Origin: Atherinomorus stipes
Lineage: Eukaryota; Chordata; Actinopteri; Atheriniformes; Atherinidae
Direction of reading: 5' to 3'
Assembly (NCBI GenBank): GCA_023101725.1
Contig: JALJCO010001370.1
Span: 1 to 64,000 of the forward strand
Length of the DNA stretch: 64,000 nucleotides
The notes under the pieces were generated by a model. That model was not told where the DNA came from. It did no database searches and saw only the letters and a program-made list of their open reading frames with translations. How positions within the stretch are numbered: the stretch's first letter is position 1; the number at the start of each line of letters is the position of its first letter. Shown here piece by piece: positions 47,168-59,070 of this stretch. The translations under genes and the position numbers were made by a program.

Positions 47168-48520
47168 GAGATATTTCAAAATATATGTATATTTTTTCAT
47201 CTCGTTTTGTTTTCTTTTGTGATAAGATGACAGCTCTGTATGAGTAAATACAGAATACAACACAGTGTTAATATGAAAACCTAAAATCCCCAGTTAACGG
47301 ACAGATGAGCCAAACTGGGCCAAACTGGGCAGAACTGGAGATGTCTCCAGAACTTTCTGGACTAAAACTTCTGTTCTGCTTCACGTCATTGGAGTCAGTG
47401 CAGAGATGATTTTATGTTGTTCTATGATCTGATTGGCTCAGAGCTGCAGCTGCATCGTTCCAGACAGAGTCATCCTGAAGATTTTCTTTCAGGCAAACGT
47501 GAAACTTTTTATTTTGCGCTTCAAATCTTCATTAATTCTTCACCAGTAACATGTGTTCTGGTATTTATACACACGTTTTTTCCCTTTACTACAACTCCAA
47601 CCGTGTCTACGGCGCTCGTAACTATGACGATGCAGAGTACTAACACAGGCTCAGAGATCAAAGGGTTAATAAATTTACATCCACTGAGTTTACTCTATTA
47701 AACGCTCTAATATCAGCTGATCTCAGGTTTGTTTAACCCTTCAGTTTCCATCATTACAGCACGTTTGTTCACATTTTACCATTTTTCTTCTAAATCCAAT
47801 TTGCCATTATTATCCAACAGCTGCCAGACTGCAAATGTGCTTTTAACAGGACTTTTTAATCGTCTGATGAACTGAAAGAGTAATAAATGTGTCAATTCTA
47901 ACAGAAAAGCATTTTCAGATTTGAAAAAAATCTTTTTACATGGGGCAACAATTAAAATCGAGTCTAAGAAACTAAACAAGTCTAAAGAGGGTGGAAGGAA
48001 GGAAGGAAGAGAGAAAAGGCCTGTGAGTAATGAGGACTATTTAATGTTGCTGAATAATGAGCTATTTAGCATATGAGGCGATAAAAGCTGAGCCTCCAGC
48101 CCAGCGAGCCGAGCTTAAACCTTATCTTTCACACTGACAGATGTGAGGCTGTCTGCTGTGGTAAAAACAGAGAAACAGCCAGCAGGCAAGAAACTTCTTC
48201 TGAAACAGGCCGCTTTCATTTCAACACAAAATCCTGCTTAACACAGAACAAGAAATATTCTGTTTGTAGAAAAACTGCTTAATTTATGAAATGAGACTCA
48301 ATAATCCAGAATAATCCAGCTCACTTCCATCTTCATTTCAGTGAAACTTTTAACATGAATTAGTTTCCAAGCATCACATCATTGTGATTATTGCAGAATA
48401 AAATGATTCCGGGCAGATTTCACATGCTGGGTTTCATCAGTGATCCTCAGAAGCAGCTCCGGGCTGTTTTCCAGAGGTCAGCAAAGTCAGACCGGACCGG
48501 ACGAGTGAAAGCGGACTTAC

Positions 48521-48710
48521 TGTGCGGTCCCTCCCAGGCTGGACCCCAGCAGCTTCTCCTCAGCCACAGGTGATCCGGCCGTCCTGCAGCAGCAGATGAA
48601 GCCTCCGGCCGCAGACTCTCAGCCAAGTGTTCGAGCTCTAAAGCTTCCTCATTTCAACGACTTCCTCAACGATTTCATGTCTGACTTCCCTTTTTAAATG
48701 TGCACACTGA
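48521..48710 (-). promoter_or_regulatory. syk: Candidate syk promoter and 5' non-coding exon
   Basis: On the minus strand a donor GACCGCACA/GTAAGTCC lies at 48520. Upstream, within 200 bp, are GAGGAAGT (48660-48667) and GAGGAAGC (48642-48649), which resemble PU.1/ETS sites, and a TTTAAAAA box at 48691-48698. GC content is locally raised. Syk is expressed in blood cells, where PU.1 acts. The splice partner would be the acceptor at 30008. All of this is inference from motifs. Confidence 0.35.
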
Positions 48711-49093
48711 CCAACACGTCAGCTCTGAACTCCAGGAAACGGAGAAAGAACAGAAAAGGCAAGAAAGCGCGAGGAGGCGGCGAGATGGAGCCGCTCTGAA
48801 CCCCCACTCACACACGAATCAGGCTTTTACACGCCACCAACATTTACATATACATATGAAATCATTTCAAATCCTTTAAATGATTAAATGGTTTTAAATG
48901 ATTTTACATTTAAAGATATATTACATATAAATTGTGTACAATTTATATCTTCTTGTATACATCTTCTACTATAATTTAAGGATATATACAATTATTTATA
49001 TGTGTAATTATATATATGTATTTACTGTATGTATGTATGTATGTATGTATCTATATATATATATACACTTATTAAATATAAATTTTGTACATA

Positions 49094-49459
49094 TAAAAAC
49101 CCTCAAATTAAGAAAGGAAAAAATAAGATGAAATTGAAAAGATGAAAAGTAATAAAAAGTGAATAAAAAATTCTATAAAAATTATAACACTAATTTTGAA
49201 TTTTGGTTTGAAAGAAACATTAAAAACAAACACACCAAAAAATAAAACTGTGCTTTTACATATTTGGGAAAGTTTTGTTTGTTTGTTTGTTTTAAAATTA
49301 TTATTAACAGCCATAATTCAAAAAGCAATATTTTATTTCATTAATTATAATTTTGTGAATTTTCATTCATTATTAGTTTCTTTAGCTTTTTATTTTTTGA
49401 ATTACTATTAAATTTTTAGCATTTTATTTAATTGGAGGATATGAAAAATTCTGAGGACG

Positions 49460-49463
<4 letters not shown>
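49094..49463. mobile_element. MITE family A, decayed copy
   Basis: It starts near AAACCCTCAAATTAAGAAAGG and ends GAAAAATTCTGAGGACGAC before an AC repeat. The family block AACATTAAAAACAAACACAC is present. Confidence 0.7.
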
Positions 49464-49490
<27 letters not shown>

Positions 49491-49498
49491 CTATATAT

Positions 49499-49541
<43 letters not shown>
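49463..49541. repeat. (AC)n and (AT)n microsatellites
   Basis: About 11 AC units, then ATATAC, then about 19 AT units. They start exactly where the MITE copy ends. Confidence 0.95.
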
Positions 49542-49544
<3 letters not shown>

Positions 49545-50310
49545 GTATGTATATCACAGTTTGAATTAAATTGTTTAAATTAACAGGAATAATGCTGCTT
49601 GTTCATCAGTGGATGATATAAATCATTACATAATAGTATTTCAGTATTTTAGAAATCATTTACTATTTACTTATGTTTACTTATGTTGTTAACGTATGTT
49701 AAAACTGTAAAAGAAAGTTTAATGTAAAAATAATAGATATTTATGATGAAAATAATAAATTAATGTTACCGTCCATTTAGAGATAAATTTAATGTAAAGA
49801 TGTCATATTAATTTTTATATAGTTTATTCTGGATCACCAGCAGCTACAAGTATGAAATATAATGACATAAATGTAAACAAGTGTTTGCTAGACGGGGGGG
49901 GGACGACAGCAGCGAGTTCAATTTCTAATATCCTGGACATTGTTAGAGATGTTAATATTGAAATAAAAATAAAATACACCTACAAGCAGCTATGTCCTGT
50001 TGGCATAAAGCTCAAACGGACATTCGAAGATCTTTTAATTATGTTATTTTAGAGCAAATACTGGAACGTGATGTTGGAGTCATTCTGACAGCCCGATGCC
50101 ACACGTGCATTTCCTGACAAAAGCGGCTCCATTTAGGCGGAAATAAAGAGACGAACAGGCCTCACCAGCTTTTAGTCTCTGTAAGGAAGTTTTATTTTGA
50201 AAAGCTGGTCATGTCCACGTCCTGTTAGAGACAGAGACATGAAGACATAACCCACCAAACACTCATTACGGACTCTTTCAGCTAAGTTTAGATCCTGATG
50301 AAAGTGAAAC

Positions 50311-50311
50311 C

Positions 50312-50358
<47 letters not shown>

Positions 50359-50541
50359 GTGCGGGACTTTCTCAGCATCATGGACGCTGAACTCTGACTT
50401 TTGGACTCCTGCAGATTTCAGCTCCCTGAAACATCTCTGTGACGTGTTTTTTCACACTCTGGCCTCCTCTTCCTCATCCTCTTGCTCATCCTCATCCTCA
50501 TCCTCATCCTCTTCCTCATCCTCTTCCTCATCCTCTTCCTC
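50311..50541. repeat. (ATG)n and (TCCTCA)n microsatellites
   Basis: Fifteen ATG units at 50312-50356, and TCC/TCA repeats at 50461-50541. They yield poly-Met and poly-Ser ORFs on the plus strand and poly-Ser on the minus strand. Artefacts. Confidence 0.95.
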
Positions 50542-50544
50542 CGC

Positions 50545-51236
50545 TCTGAGCTAAAAGCTGACGTTCACGTGAACTTCAGAGAAACACGGACCTGATCTGG
50601 ACGCAGCTCCGTATAAACCATGAGTCACGCTCCACTGATGCGGCACAGCACCACCTCCTGGATCAACCCAAACCAGCACTCCCAGTTCAGACCCAGTTCC
50701 CAGACTTCCCCGTTTCCTCCTCACGCACACACAGCATCACATGATCTCGGATACTGTATAGATATCTATAAAAGCTGAAACAGTGATTTCCAAACCTCAT
50801 CGAGTCGTTTTTACTCCCAGAAGATGAAAAGTGTAAAACATTCCTCACTTCCCAGTGTTCCCAGTGCTACATGATACTGGGTGTTATCAGCAACATCACC
50901 ATCCAGTTCACTTTAGATTCTTCTGCTTGTGATTTGATTAAATTTCCATTTAAATGCTTTCAAGTCGATTCAGTAAGAAGTAAAAATACACAAAAAGTAC
51001 ATTTTCTGGAGTAAATTTGGACGTTTTTATATTTTTATGTGAACATATGTGGTACATCAGCTCAGGGGCGGAGCTATGGGGGCCCATCCTGGCCAATCGC
51101 TGGCCACCCCCACGCTTTAACGGGCCGCTAAAGCAGCTACAGAGACACCGAGCTGCTTCCAAACCACCTTCTCTTCTTATGTTAGACACCGCAGCGCATA
51201 CAGCTGGAATTATGGATCCGGTTTGATTACATACAC
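50545..51236. other. Intergenic, no gene recognised
   Basis: No exon or repeat end seen. A segment at 51060-51130 (GGGGCGGAGCTATGGGGGCCC) is GC-rich but resembles a dispersed fish repeat start. Confidence 0.45.
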
Positions 51237-51237
51237 A

Positions 51238-51770
51238 CAGTCGTCCTCAAAATCATTCAGACCCTCAATTAAAGAAGGAAAAAGAATCAGCTGTCATTGA
51301 AATAAGATTAAATTAACAAAAGTAATAATAGATAAAAATTAATAAAAATCATTGCATTGATTTTGAATTGTGCTTTGAAAGAAATATTAAAAACAAACAC
51401 ACAAAAAATAAAACAAGTAAACAAGCATGATGGGGCTCTGAAGCTTAAATTTTGTTGGGCAAGACTTTGTTTGATTTTTTTAAATTATTATTTTCAACCA
51501 TAGTGCAAAAGCAATATTTTATTTCAATACAGTATAATTTTGTAAATTTTTATTTATTATTCATTTCTTTCTGGCTTAAAATTTGTTGAGCAACACTTTG
51601 AGGCAATCACTGCAATTTTTTTCTGTAATGTTCAATAAAAGCAATATTTTATTTCACTAAATCATATTCTATTTTATTTAATCTATTATTAGTTTCTTGT
51701 TATTTGAATTACTGTTGTGAATTTAGCTTTTTCTTTAATTGGAGGATATGAATAATTTTGAGGATGACTG
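51238..51770. mobile_element. MITE family A, copy at 51.2 kb
   Basis: CAGTCGTCCTCAAAATCATT at the left, TTTTGAGGATGACTG then TA at the right. An internal duplication repeats AAAATTTGTTGAGCAACACT, lengthening the copy. Confidence 0.8.
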
Positions 51771-52009
51771 TACGTGTGTTATCGGTATCAGTTATAGGTA
51801 TCGGCCTTTGAGAGCTGAAATAAAAACATGCGCTCTGAGGTATCTACTTATGGCCACCCCTAAGTGAGTAATGGTCTCTCCCTGGCCCCCCCAGTGAAAA
51901 ATCTCTGGCTCCACTGCTGCGTCAGCTCACATTTTTGAGCAAGAAAACATCTGAAAATGAAATTGTTCCCATTTTATTGTTTAATCTAATGCAACCTTCA
52001 TCCATGCAA

Positions 52010-52409
52010 CAAAACTATTCATACCCTCAAATTAAAGAAGAAAAAAAATAGCTGTCAGTAAAATAAGTTGAAACTGACTAAAGTAATAATAAATAAAAAT
52101 TCTATGAAAATCATGACACTGATTTTGAATTGAGGGTTTGATAGAAATATTAAAAACAAACACACAAAAAATAAAAAAAGTAAACAAGCATGACAGGACT
52201 CTGAAGCTTAAATTTTGTTGAGCAAGACTTTGTTTGATTTTTTAAATTATTATTTTCAACCACAATGCAAAAGCAATATTTTATTTAAATAAATGATATA
52301 TTTGTAAATTTTTATTTATTATTAATTTCTTTAGTTTCTTGTTAGTTGAATTACTGTTGTGATTTTAACCTTTTCTTTAATTGGAGGGTATGAATAATTT
52401 GGGGGACTG
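52010..52409. mobile_element. MITE family A, copy at 52.0 kb
   Basis: AACTATTCATACCCTCAAAT at the left and GGGTATGAATAATTTGGGGG then ACTG at the right. The outermost left bases are lost. It lies 240 bp from the previous copy in the same orientation. Confidence 0.75.
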
Positions 52410-52424
52410 TGAATGACACACACA

Positions 52425-52438
52425 GCGCCCCCTACAGG
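52425..52438 (-). promoter_or_regulatory. CTCF-like motif, reverse
   Basis: GCGCCCCCTACAGG; on the minus strand CCTGTAGGGGGCGC, 13 of 14 matches to the CTCF core. It reads leftward, towards syk and the forward motifs at 852 and 1265. Confidence 0.5.
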
Positions 52439-53219
52439 TCAGAAAGTGAATGATTCAGAGAATTTGCCTATTTGATATTAAATTGTGCAGAAAAGTAATG
52501 CGATGCATCGATTAATCGATATTTTTACCCACCCCTACTACACGATGGTAAACATCACGCTGGAACTACATTTTACAGACGTGTTGCTGCATCAGATTCA
52601 CAATCAGAGATTATTTTCCATGAAATAGTAAAATACGTCAGTGTTTTAAACTCTTTTCTGACCAACTTCAGCATGTAAATATAAACTAAACCAGATTTTT
52701 TTTTTAAATTCAAGGAATATTCTGACAAAAAAAATATTCTTCATATTGAAGAATAAACTAAAGTTACAGCAGGAAAACTGATAACTTGTGTTTAAAGTTT
52801 AGATTTTTGGCCAGAATGTGAAAACCAAGCAGCAGAAAACAGCAGTTACAGATTTTTTTCTTTTTTAATTTTGGAAAAAGTCTTTAAATGTCTTTTTTTT
52901 TTTCTCAGATTTTTTTCCTTCAGTGGTCCTAATCCTCTTCCGTATTGTGATGGTTCATATAATAAGTTTTTTAAAGTAAAAAACTTTAAAATTTTGAATA
53001 AAACCTTTTTTTTTTTCAAGAGTAGGCAACTTCTCTAAAGGCGGGGGACAGAGAAATGGATGTTCCTGTAGAAGGAGCTAGACTGGTGTTTACTGGTGAA
53101 AATAAGAGCTGACTGGTTTCCAGTACAGAAGTTTCCATGAAGGAGTGAGGAGTCTTCCTCCTCTTCCTCCATCATGTTGTCCAGGATCAGTCCCCAGAGC
53201 CGGACAGGGACCAGTATGG

Positions 53220-53700
53220 ATCCTGACTGGTTCGTGGAGCCCCACGCGCCGCATCGTGCCCCCCCCCCCCCCCCCCCCGCAGCATCCCGCGGGCCCTTCC
53301 GGTTCGGGTCTGTTCTGACTCTTAACGCCTGACTCCGCGCGCGTGCACGCCTGTGACGGGCCTGTAGATGCGGTGAGTGGTCCTGATGCTGCGGCTCTTC
53401 CAGCGTCACGCGACTCCGTCCTGCCATCATTCCGCCTCCGCATTGTCCGCTTCGGCCCAAAATGCGCGAGCCGGGACATCAGTTCAACTAGAAACACTTT
53501 TAAGCCGCCACGCGGGGGCCGGACCGGATCGATGCGAGCCGGACTACCGGATCAGAGCAGCTACTCACCCATCTGCAGCCTGTTCTCAGAGGAGAACCGG
53601 ATCATCGCTCCAGTCACATCCAGGACCGCGGAGCTGCTTCCCATCCCGAGCTGCTGCATCCCTGGATCACTTCCTATTGGTCCACATCCAAAACACACGT
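53220..53700. promoter_or_regulatory. CpG-rich block of unknown role
   Basis: Dense CpG (CACGCGCCGCATCG, CCGCGCGCGTGCACGC, CCACGCGGGGGCCGGACCGG) in an otherwise CpG-poor window. Donor-like sites point outward on both strands: GATGCG/GTGAGT on plus at 53371 and GCAGATGG/GTGAGT on minus at 53568. It could be an upstream syk promoter, an alternative chd1 promoter, or the start of an unrecognised gene. A 20-base C run lies at 53259-53278. Confidence 0.45.
53569..53659 (-). other. Possible first coding exon of an unrecognised gene
   Basis: From ATG at 53659 the minus strand is open for 30 codons (MQQLGMGSSSAVLDVTGA, then MIRFSSENRLQM) to a strong GTGAGT donor. It sits in the CpG-rich block. The protein is not recognised. 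Joined to the acceptor at 30008 it would meet a stop, so if it is spliced to syk it would only be 5' UTR. Chance is a real alternative. Confidence 0.2.
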
Positions 53701-53876
53701 TCCCTCATCCACCCGACCAATCAGGAGCTGGAACAAGTTAATCACACCCTGCGTCATTTTCACTCAGCATTTCCGTCATTTATCTGTCGGCTAATAAAAG
53801 ACTGTGATCGTGATTAAAATAATTAACCTGCTGATAAATGTATAGCAAACAGCAGATCGATGCATTCTGGGTTCCA

Positions 53877-53890
53877 CCAGCAGGTGGCGG
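53877..53890 (+). promoter_or_regulatory. CTCF-like motif, forward
   Basis: CCAGCAGGTGGCGG matches the CTCF core at all 14 positions and reads rightward, towards chd1. It forms a divergent pair with the reverse motif at 52425. Confidence 0.5.
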
Positions 53891-54584
53891 TGTTGTCCCA
53901 CTGCGGCGTGTTACTGCCTGATTGAGACAAACAACAACAAAAAGACAAGAAATTAAATAATAATAATTTAAAAAAAAAAACACTTTAAATGAACTACAGA
54001 AATTTGTTTTTTGTAAATTATTTATTTATTTACTTTTTTACAAAAAAGAGATTACATAATTGTTTTTAAATAAATATTTAGAAAAAATTAATTTGCATGA
54101 TAGTAATAATATTTCCCATATTTTTTTCCCGTATTAACAAAATAATAATAATAATAACAAAGAGAAATGTATAAGGACAATAGTCCACCATTGTGTCAAT
54201 ACAAGGAGAGAAACTGATTTACAAAAAGTTTATAGCTTATTTAAAACTTTTATTCCAAGTTGGGCTTTTAGATTAACAATAAACTATAACAGAAAAAAAA
54301 GAAAACACCTCAATTTCCTCGTTTAGTTACACAAATGAAAGACAAATAATGGCAATAATTTAAGTTTCTTTTTCTGGATTAATGGATAAAAAAAGAATCT
54401 AATAAAATTTCTGTAGGCCTACCCCTTCAAAAAAAAAAATAAAAAAAAAATGAAAGAGTCCTTTTCCAAAATAATATTTTTTCTGTACCACAGTCCAATT
54501 CAGGGTCGCGGGGGTCACTGGAGGCCCGCATTTATCAGGCGAGAGGCAGGGTAGACCCTGCACAGGATGCCAAGCCGAGTATAC

Positions 54585-54587
<3 letters not shown>

Positions 54588-54622
<35 letters not shown>

Positions 54623-54848
54623 TGATGGTAATTATTCAGAAAAAAACAAATTAAGTTAAATAGAGAGTCATACTAAAATTAAAGAAGGAAAATAATCAGC
54701 TGTCAGTGAAATAAGTTGAAATAGAAAAAAATAAATAAATAAAAATTCTATGAAAGTCATGACATTGATTTTGAATTGTGGTTCAAAACAAATATTAAAA
54801 ATAAACACACAAAAAATAAAACAAGTAAACAAGCATGATGGGGCTCTG
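54588..54848. repeat. (AAT)n microsatellite and truncated MITE family A copy
   Basis: About 11 AAT units lie at 54588-54621. From 54668 a MITE family A segment runs (AAAATTAAAGAAGGAAAATA to CAAGCATGATGGGGCTCTG). It is cut off at 54848 and followed by AAAT-rich sequence. The right half is missing. Confidence 0.75.
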
Positions 54849-55169
54849 TAAATAATAAATAAATAAATAAAATAAAAAATAAAATTAATAAATAAAATAA
54901 AATAAATAAAAAGTAAATAAATCAACTGTAAATAATCATAAAAAATAGTTATGGGTTTGATTTTAAATAATCAGATCATTTTAAAAACATAAAATCTATA
55001 TAATAAAGAGTTTTATTGAGTCTCTGTTTATTGGACCTGTAGGAGATCCTCTGGTCCGGTTCTGCATGGTGTTATTAGTCCGGGGACTTTGTTCAGACCA
55101 GTCCTGCAGACCCCCATGACCCCCCCACCATGACAGAAAACACTCACTCACTTCACCTGCAGCCCGTAA

Positions 55170-55800
55170 ACTCATTTCTGACGTCACAGCTCGGTAGCAG
55201 CTCTACTTCTCCATGTTTTTGTCTTTTTAATGTACTTCTTTCTCTCATCTTCTCCCGGATCTCCGCGGCGTCACACCTGTGCTGCAGGTGACAGCGGCGC
55301 GTGCACCGCATGACAGCTGCTACTCTCGACCCGAGACGTCCCTGACGCTGCGGCTCATCAACTTTCTCAGATGTTTACTGTTGTCGCGGACGCTGCGAGA
55401 GGAGTACAGTCGTGACGTCACAGTCCGGGGTTTCCTCGCGGTGTGTGAACATTACGGCGTCATGGCTGAGGCCGGTTGTTGGAGGACTCTGGCGTGAAAT
55501 GCCAGCTTTCTACAAACGCTGCCGACCGACGGGCACCGACTTTCACTGAACGCGGCGAAGCGTCTTTACGTGATTCCAGATCGGGGAGGAAAAACTCACA
55601 TTCCACAAGTTAAACCGGATTTAGTCACTTCGGCTGCTCTCCCTGGCCGGGAGATCTAGCTAGCTAGCCAGCTAGCTAGCAGGACAGCGTTAGCTCCCTT
55701 CAGCTGCCAGCTCACCACTTAAAGACAAGAAAGGACCTCTGAAGTGGGAAAAGCGGATTTCTGACAAGTTTCTTCACGGGGCGTTCCCAGGTAACACAAA
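55170..55800 (+). promoter_or_regulatory. chd1: chd1 promoter region and non-coding exon 1
   Basis: GC and CpG content rise here. Two perfect CRE palindromes TGACGTCA lie at 55179-55186 and 55413-55420, suggesting CREB/ATF input. A splice donor TTCCCAG/GTAACA at 55791 would end a non-coding exon that joins the acceptor at 56918. No TATA box is obvious. The transcription start within the region is not resolved. Confidence 0.55.
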
Positions 55801-56970
55801 ATGACACCAGATAAGCCGCCGCGCGGAGTTTGTAGCGGTAGATGAAGGAGAAAGTAAGCTAACGCTGCATGTTGATGTGGTAAAAACCGCGAGAAGTGAA
55901 GCGAGCGGTGAATGAAAACAAGATGGAAGAGAGTTAAGTTGTCTCCGCTAATTTGGCTTTAATCATGAATACCAACCAAGCTGATCGCCGCCGGGGACCG
56001 ATACTTGCTTAGATATTTGCATGGCTGAGTATCGCAGGCGATAAAAGCGGAGCGTGGGAGCTCTATGGGGAAATGATGCCTCCTCTGCCCCCGGTAGCAA
56101 AGTTTGCTCGCTTAGCTAGCTGCCTGGACTCGTGCCTCAGCATTAGCGCTACTTTCCTTGACAACCCCAGCAAACACAAGCCTGGGATGCCTCCGGATTC
56201 ACGTTTACTACTCCCACTCTGCCCCAAAACACAATAAAATTTTCGGCGATTTCCATTTTTTCGACACATTTGCTTTGATTTGTAGCCAAACTGTTGTTTT
56301 TATTGTCTTATTACTGTTAGGATCTCACAAGTCTGTCAACAACACACAGCCGTAACACTAACTCGATTATAATGACCCAGACGCTGAAAGATCAAGGTGA
56401 ACCAAACACTCTGTGGTATAAGATGATACAGATGGTTGTAGGTTTAATTTAATGATATTAAAGCGTAGCTGGCGCCTTGGCTGAGGCTGCATACATTACT
56501 GCTGCTAGCCCCGCCAACGGCTAACGTTAGCATCACTAGCCGGTGCTAGCTAGTTAGCTAGCGCTACGAGCTAACCTGTAGCCTCACCGAGGCTAATCAA
56601 TATCCCGATTAAAGGGCACGAGGTTGTTGTAGGACGATGTTTGGGTTAATTTGTTTGAGTTATGTGGTCATTTCGTGCGTGTTTGCGGCGGTTGTGGGTG
56701 TTTGCGGGAGGTGACCGGAGGCTGGTCCGGCGCAGGCCTGCTAGGCCTCAGCGGTGGCAGCAGACTCAGCTCCCTGGAGTTCATCCACACATCTGCTGCT
56801 CTGCCTCCCCCACGACAACCGCTCACTTTACTCATTTGTAGTATTCATGGCGTGAAACTTGTGCTACTTTTCCTTGATGATGTGAGCTCTGTATTTACTC
56901 TCGCGCATCCTCTCTCAGGTCAGTCACGTGGACGCAGTTCAGGTTGTCAACTCTGTGATTGCTCTTGATT

Positions 56971-57023
56971 ATGGCTGGACGCAGTGAAGACGAAAGTGTA
57001 AGCAACAGCAGTGGAGAATCAAG
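56971..57023 (+). CDS. chd1: chd1 first coding exon
   Basis: CHD1 is a nuclear ATP-dependent chromatin remodeler with two chromodomains that bind H3K4me3. The exon encodes MAGRSEDESVSNSSGES and ends AG/GTAAGA in phase 2, so the next codon is Ser or Arg. Human CHD1 begins MNGHSDEESVRNSSGESS, giving a strong match in length and order. The exon probably starts at 56919 after the acceptor CATCCTCTCTCAG, giving 52 nt of 5' UTR. The Ser/Asp-rich second coding exon was not found before 64000, so intron 1 exceeds 7 kb or ends outside the window. Confidence 0.85.
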
Positions 57024-57183
57024 GTAAGATGAACTCCTAAAACACCACAGACACGCTGAAATTTCGCACTGACATCTGATCTGAGGGGAAACAATGACAG
57101 AAAGTGCTCGTCTTCTTCTTTCATCTGCTCTGTTGCACACTGAGCAGCGTCACTGATGACAACACACTCACACAATCTAAATA

Positions 57184-57532
57184 CAGCCATGGGAAAAAGT
57201 AAGAGACCATCCCTGTCATCAAAAATAATGGTTATGCAATCAAGTACCAACTGTGGTGTGAAACATGTGACTGAAAGAGACAAAATAGAAAATATAAAAT
57301 GCCTAAAAGCTGTTTTTGGCAGGACAATGCCATGTAAGAACTTAACCAAGATCGCTTATCAAGAAAAGCATGGAAAATGGCAGATATCAGTTATTAAATT
57401 AAACTCTTTTGAGCTATTTTTATTGTTATCATTATATTTGTCCAGACAAATGTGCTTTCAGTAGTACCAGGCATTAAAATGACCAAGAAATATGAGAAAG
57501 CAAGGGTAGTCTCTTCATTTTTTCCATGGCCG
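57184..57532. mobile_element. TA-flanked MITE with CAGCCATGG ends
   Basis: CAGCCATGGGAAAAAGTAAG at the left, CTTCATTTTTTCCATGGCCG at the right, inverted, with TA on both sides. 349 bp. A 102-codon ORF inside shows GRTMPCKNLTKI, which looks like a Tc1 relic or chance. It is in chd1 intron 1. Confidence 0.8.
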
Positions 57533-57667
57533 TAGGTGTTTCAGTGACTATAAAAAGTGTTTACACCCCTGTAAGAATTCCTGGTTTTCCCTGATGTTAA
57601 TAAATGAGAACTTTACCCTTCTTTAACATCATGTTGGAGAGAGTTCCCTGCAGCATGAAGTTATGTG

Positions 57668-57987
57668 TAGAGCTGCCATGATTAGTCGATTAATCAACTA
57701 ATCGTTTATGTCTTTAAGCTTTGTTTTTCCTCTCAAAATTGCTCAAAAAATTGTCCGCCTTCCTGTCTGGTCAACTTTTCTATGATTGTATATTGACATA
57801 AATGAACACACACATTACCAGTTAAAATTTTTGACATGGTTTTCCATTAGATTCAATGAGAAAGTGTCCAAACTTTTGATTGTTTCTGCAAATATGCTAC
57901 AGTTTTCATGAGATCTGATTAGTCGACTAATCTGCAAAATAATTGGTGACTAGTCGATTATCATAATAATAGTTTATGGCAGCCTTA
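57668..57987. mobile_element. hAT-like MITE with TAGTCGATTAATC motif
   Basis: TAGAGCTGCCATGATTAGTC at the left, AGTTTATGGCAGCCTTA at the right, with inner GATTAGTCGACTAATC pairs. This is typical of fish hAT non-autonomous elements. No ORF. Confidence 0.75.
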
Positions 57988-58322
57988 AGTATGTGCCATA
58001 CAGAAGATGTTTGCATCAATCCTGACATGTAGCTTAGCAATAACCCGGGAGAAGCTCCGCTAAAAGACTCCACCACGCACCGGCATCCAAACCAGACACA
58101 GTTCAGACCCCAACATTTATATGGGAATGAAGGAAAGCAGGAGGGCAGACACCATCAGGGTTCTTGCAGGCTTTTAAAGAGTCTGAAATTCTCAACTTTA
58201 AATTTAAGGCCTTAAAAGATCTTAAAAACAGTCAGCTTTTTATCCAATGTTTTAGATTTGATTTAGACTAGTCTTTTTTTGTCTTGCTTGTACTCTTTCC
58301 TGAGAACCGTTGGCCACACATA

Positions 58323-58829
58323 CAGTCGTCCTCAGAGTTATTCATCCCCTCCAATTACAGAAGGAAAAAAATCAGCTGTCAGTGAAATAAGTTTAAATTT
58401 ACAAAAGTAATAATAAATAAAAATTCTGTGAAAATCATTATTGATTTTGAATTGTGGTTTGAAAGAAATATTAAAAACACATAAAAAAAAAAAACCCAAA
58501 TAAACAAGCATGATGGAGCTCCAAAGCTAAAATGTTGAGCAACACTTTGATACAATCACTGCAATCAGGTGTTTCCGTAACGTCCAATCAGACGTCTGCA
58601 CCTGTTGACAGGTATGTTGGTCCATGTTCATGGAAAAGATGCTCTAATGTGTCTGGGACTGTTTTGTTTGTTTGGAAAAAAACAGCCACAATTCAAAAGC
58701 AATATTTTATTTTACAAAATTATAATTTTGTGAATTTTCATTTATTATTAGTTTCTTGATATTTAAATTGCTGTTGTAAATTTAGCCTTTTCTTTAATTG
58801 GAGAGTGTGAATAATTTTGAGGATGACTG
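58323..58829. mobile_element. MITE family A, copy at 58.3 kb
   Basis: CAGTCGTCCTCAGAGTTATT at the left and TTTTGAGGATGACTG at the right, flanked by TA. It contains the full middle region (CACTGCAATCAGGTGTTTCC, GACAGGTATGTTGGTCCATG). One of the most complete copies, in chd1 intron 1. Confidence 0.85.
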
Positions 58830-59070
58830 TAAAACCATACAGTCACTTTATTTATTTATTTATTTATTAAAGCGCTTTCACATCAACCACAGCTGAACGA
58901 GGTGCTGTACATTCAAGGTAATTAAAAACGGAAGAAAGCTTGAATAAAGGACAAAGCTGGACTTCCAGGGTTTCTTTGACCTCTTTTTAATACACATATA
59001 AACATTTTTCCTCTTTATATTTGAAGAGTTCATTTGCAAAAACAGTCAACCACCATTTAGAAAAAATGGA

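Noticed and set aside
53035..53817. Overlapping 130-146-codon ORFs on both strands
   Set aside because: GC-rich sequence lowers stop frequency. The minus-strand ORFs run through the C20 run and no translation resembles a known family.
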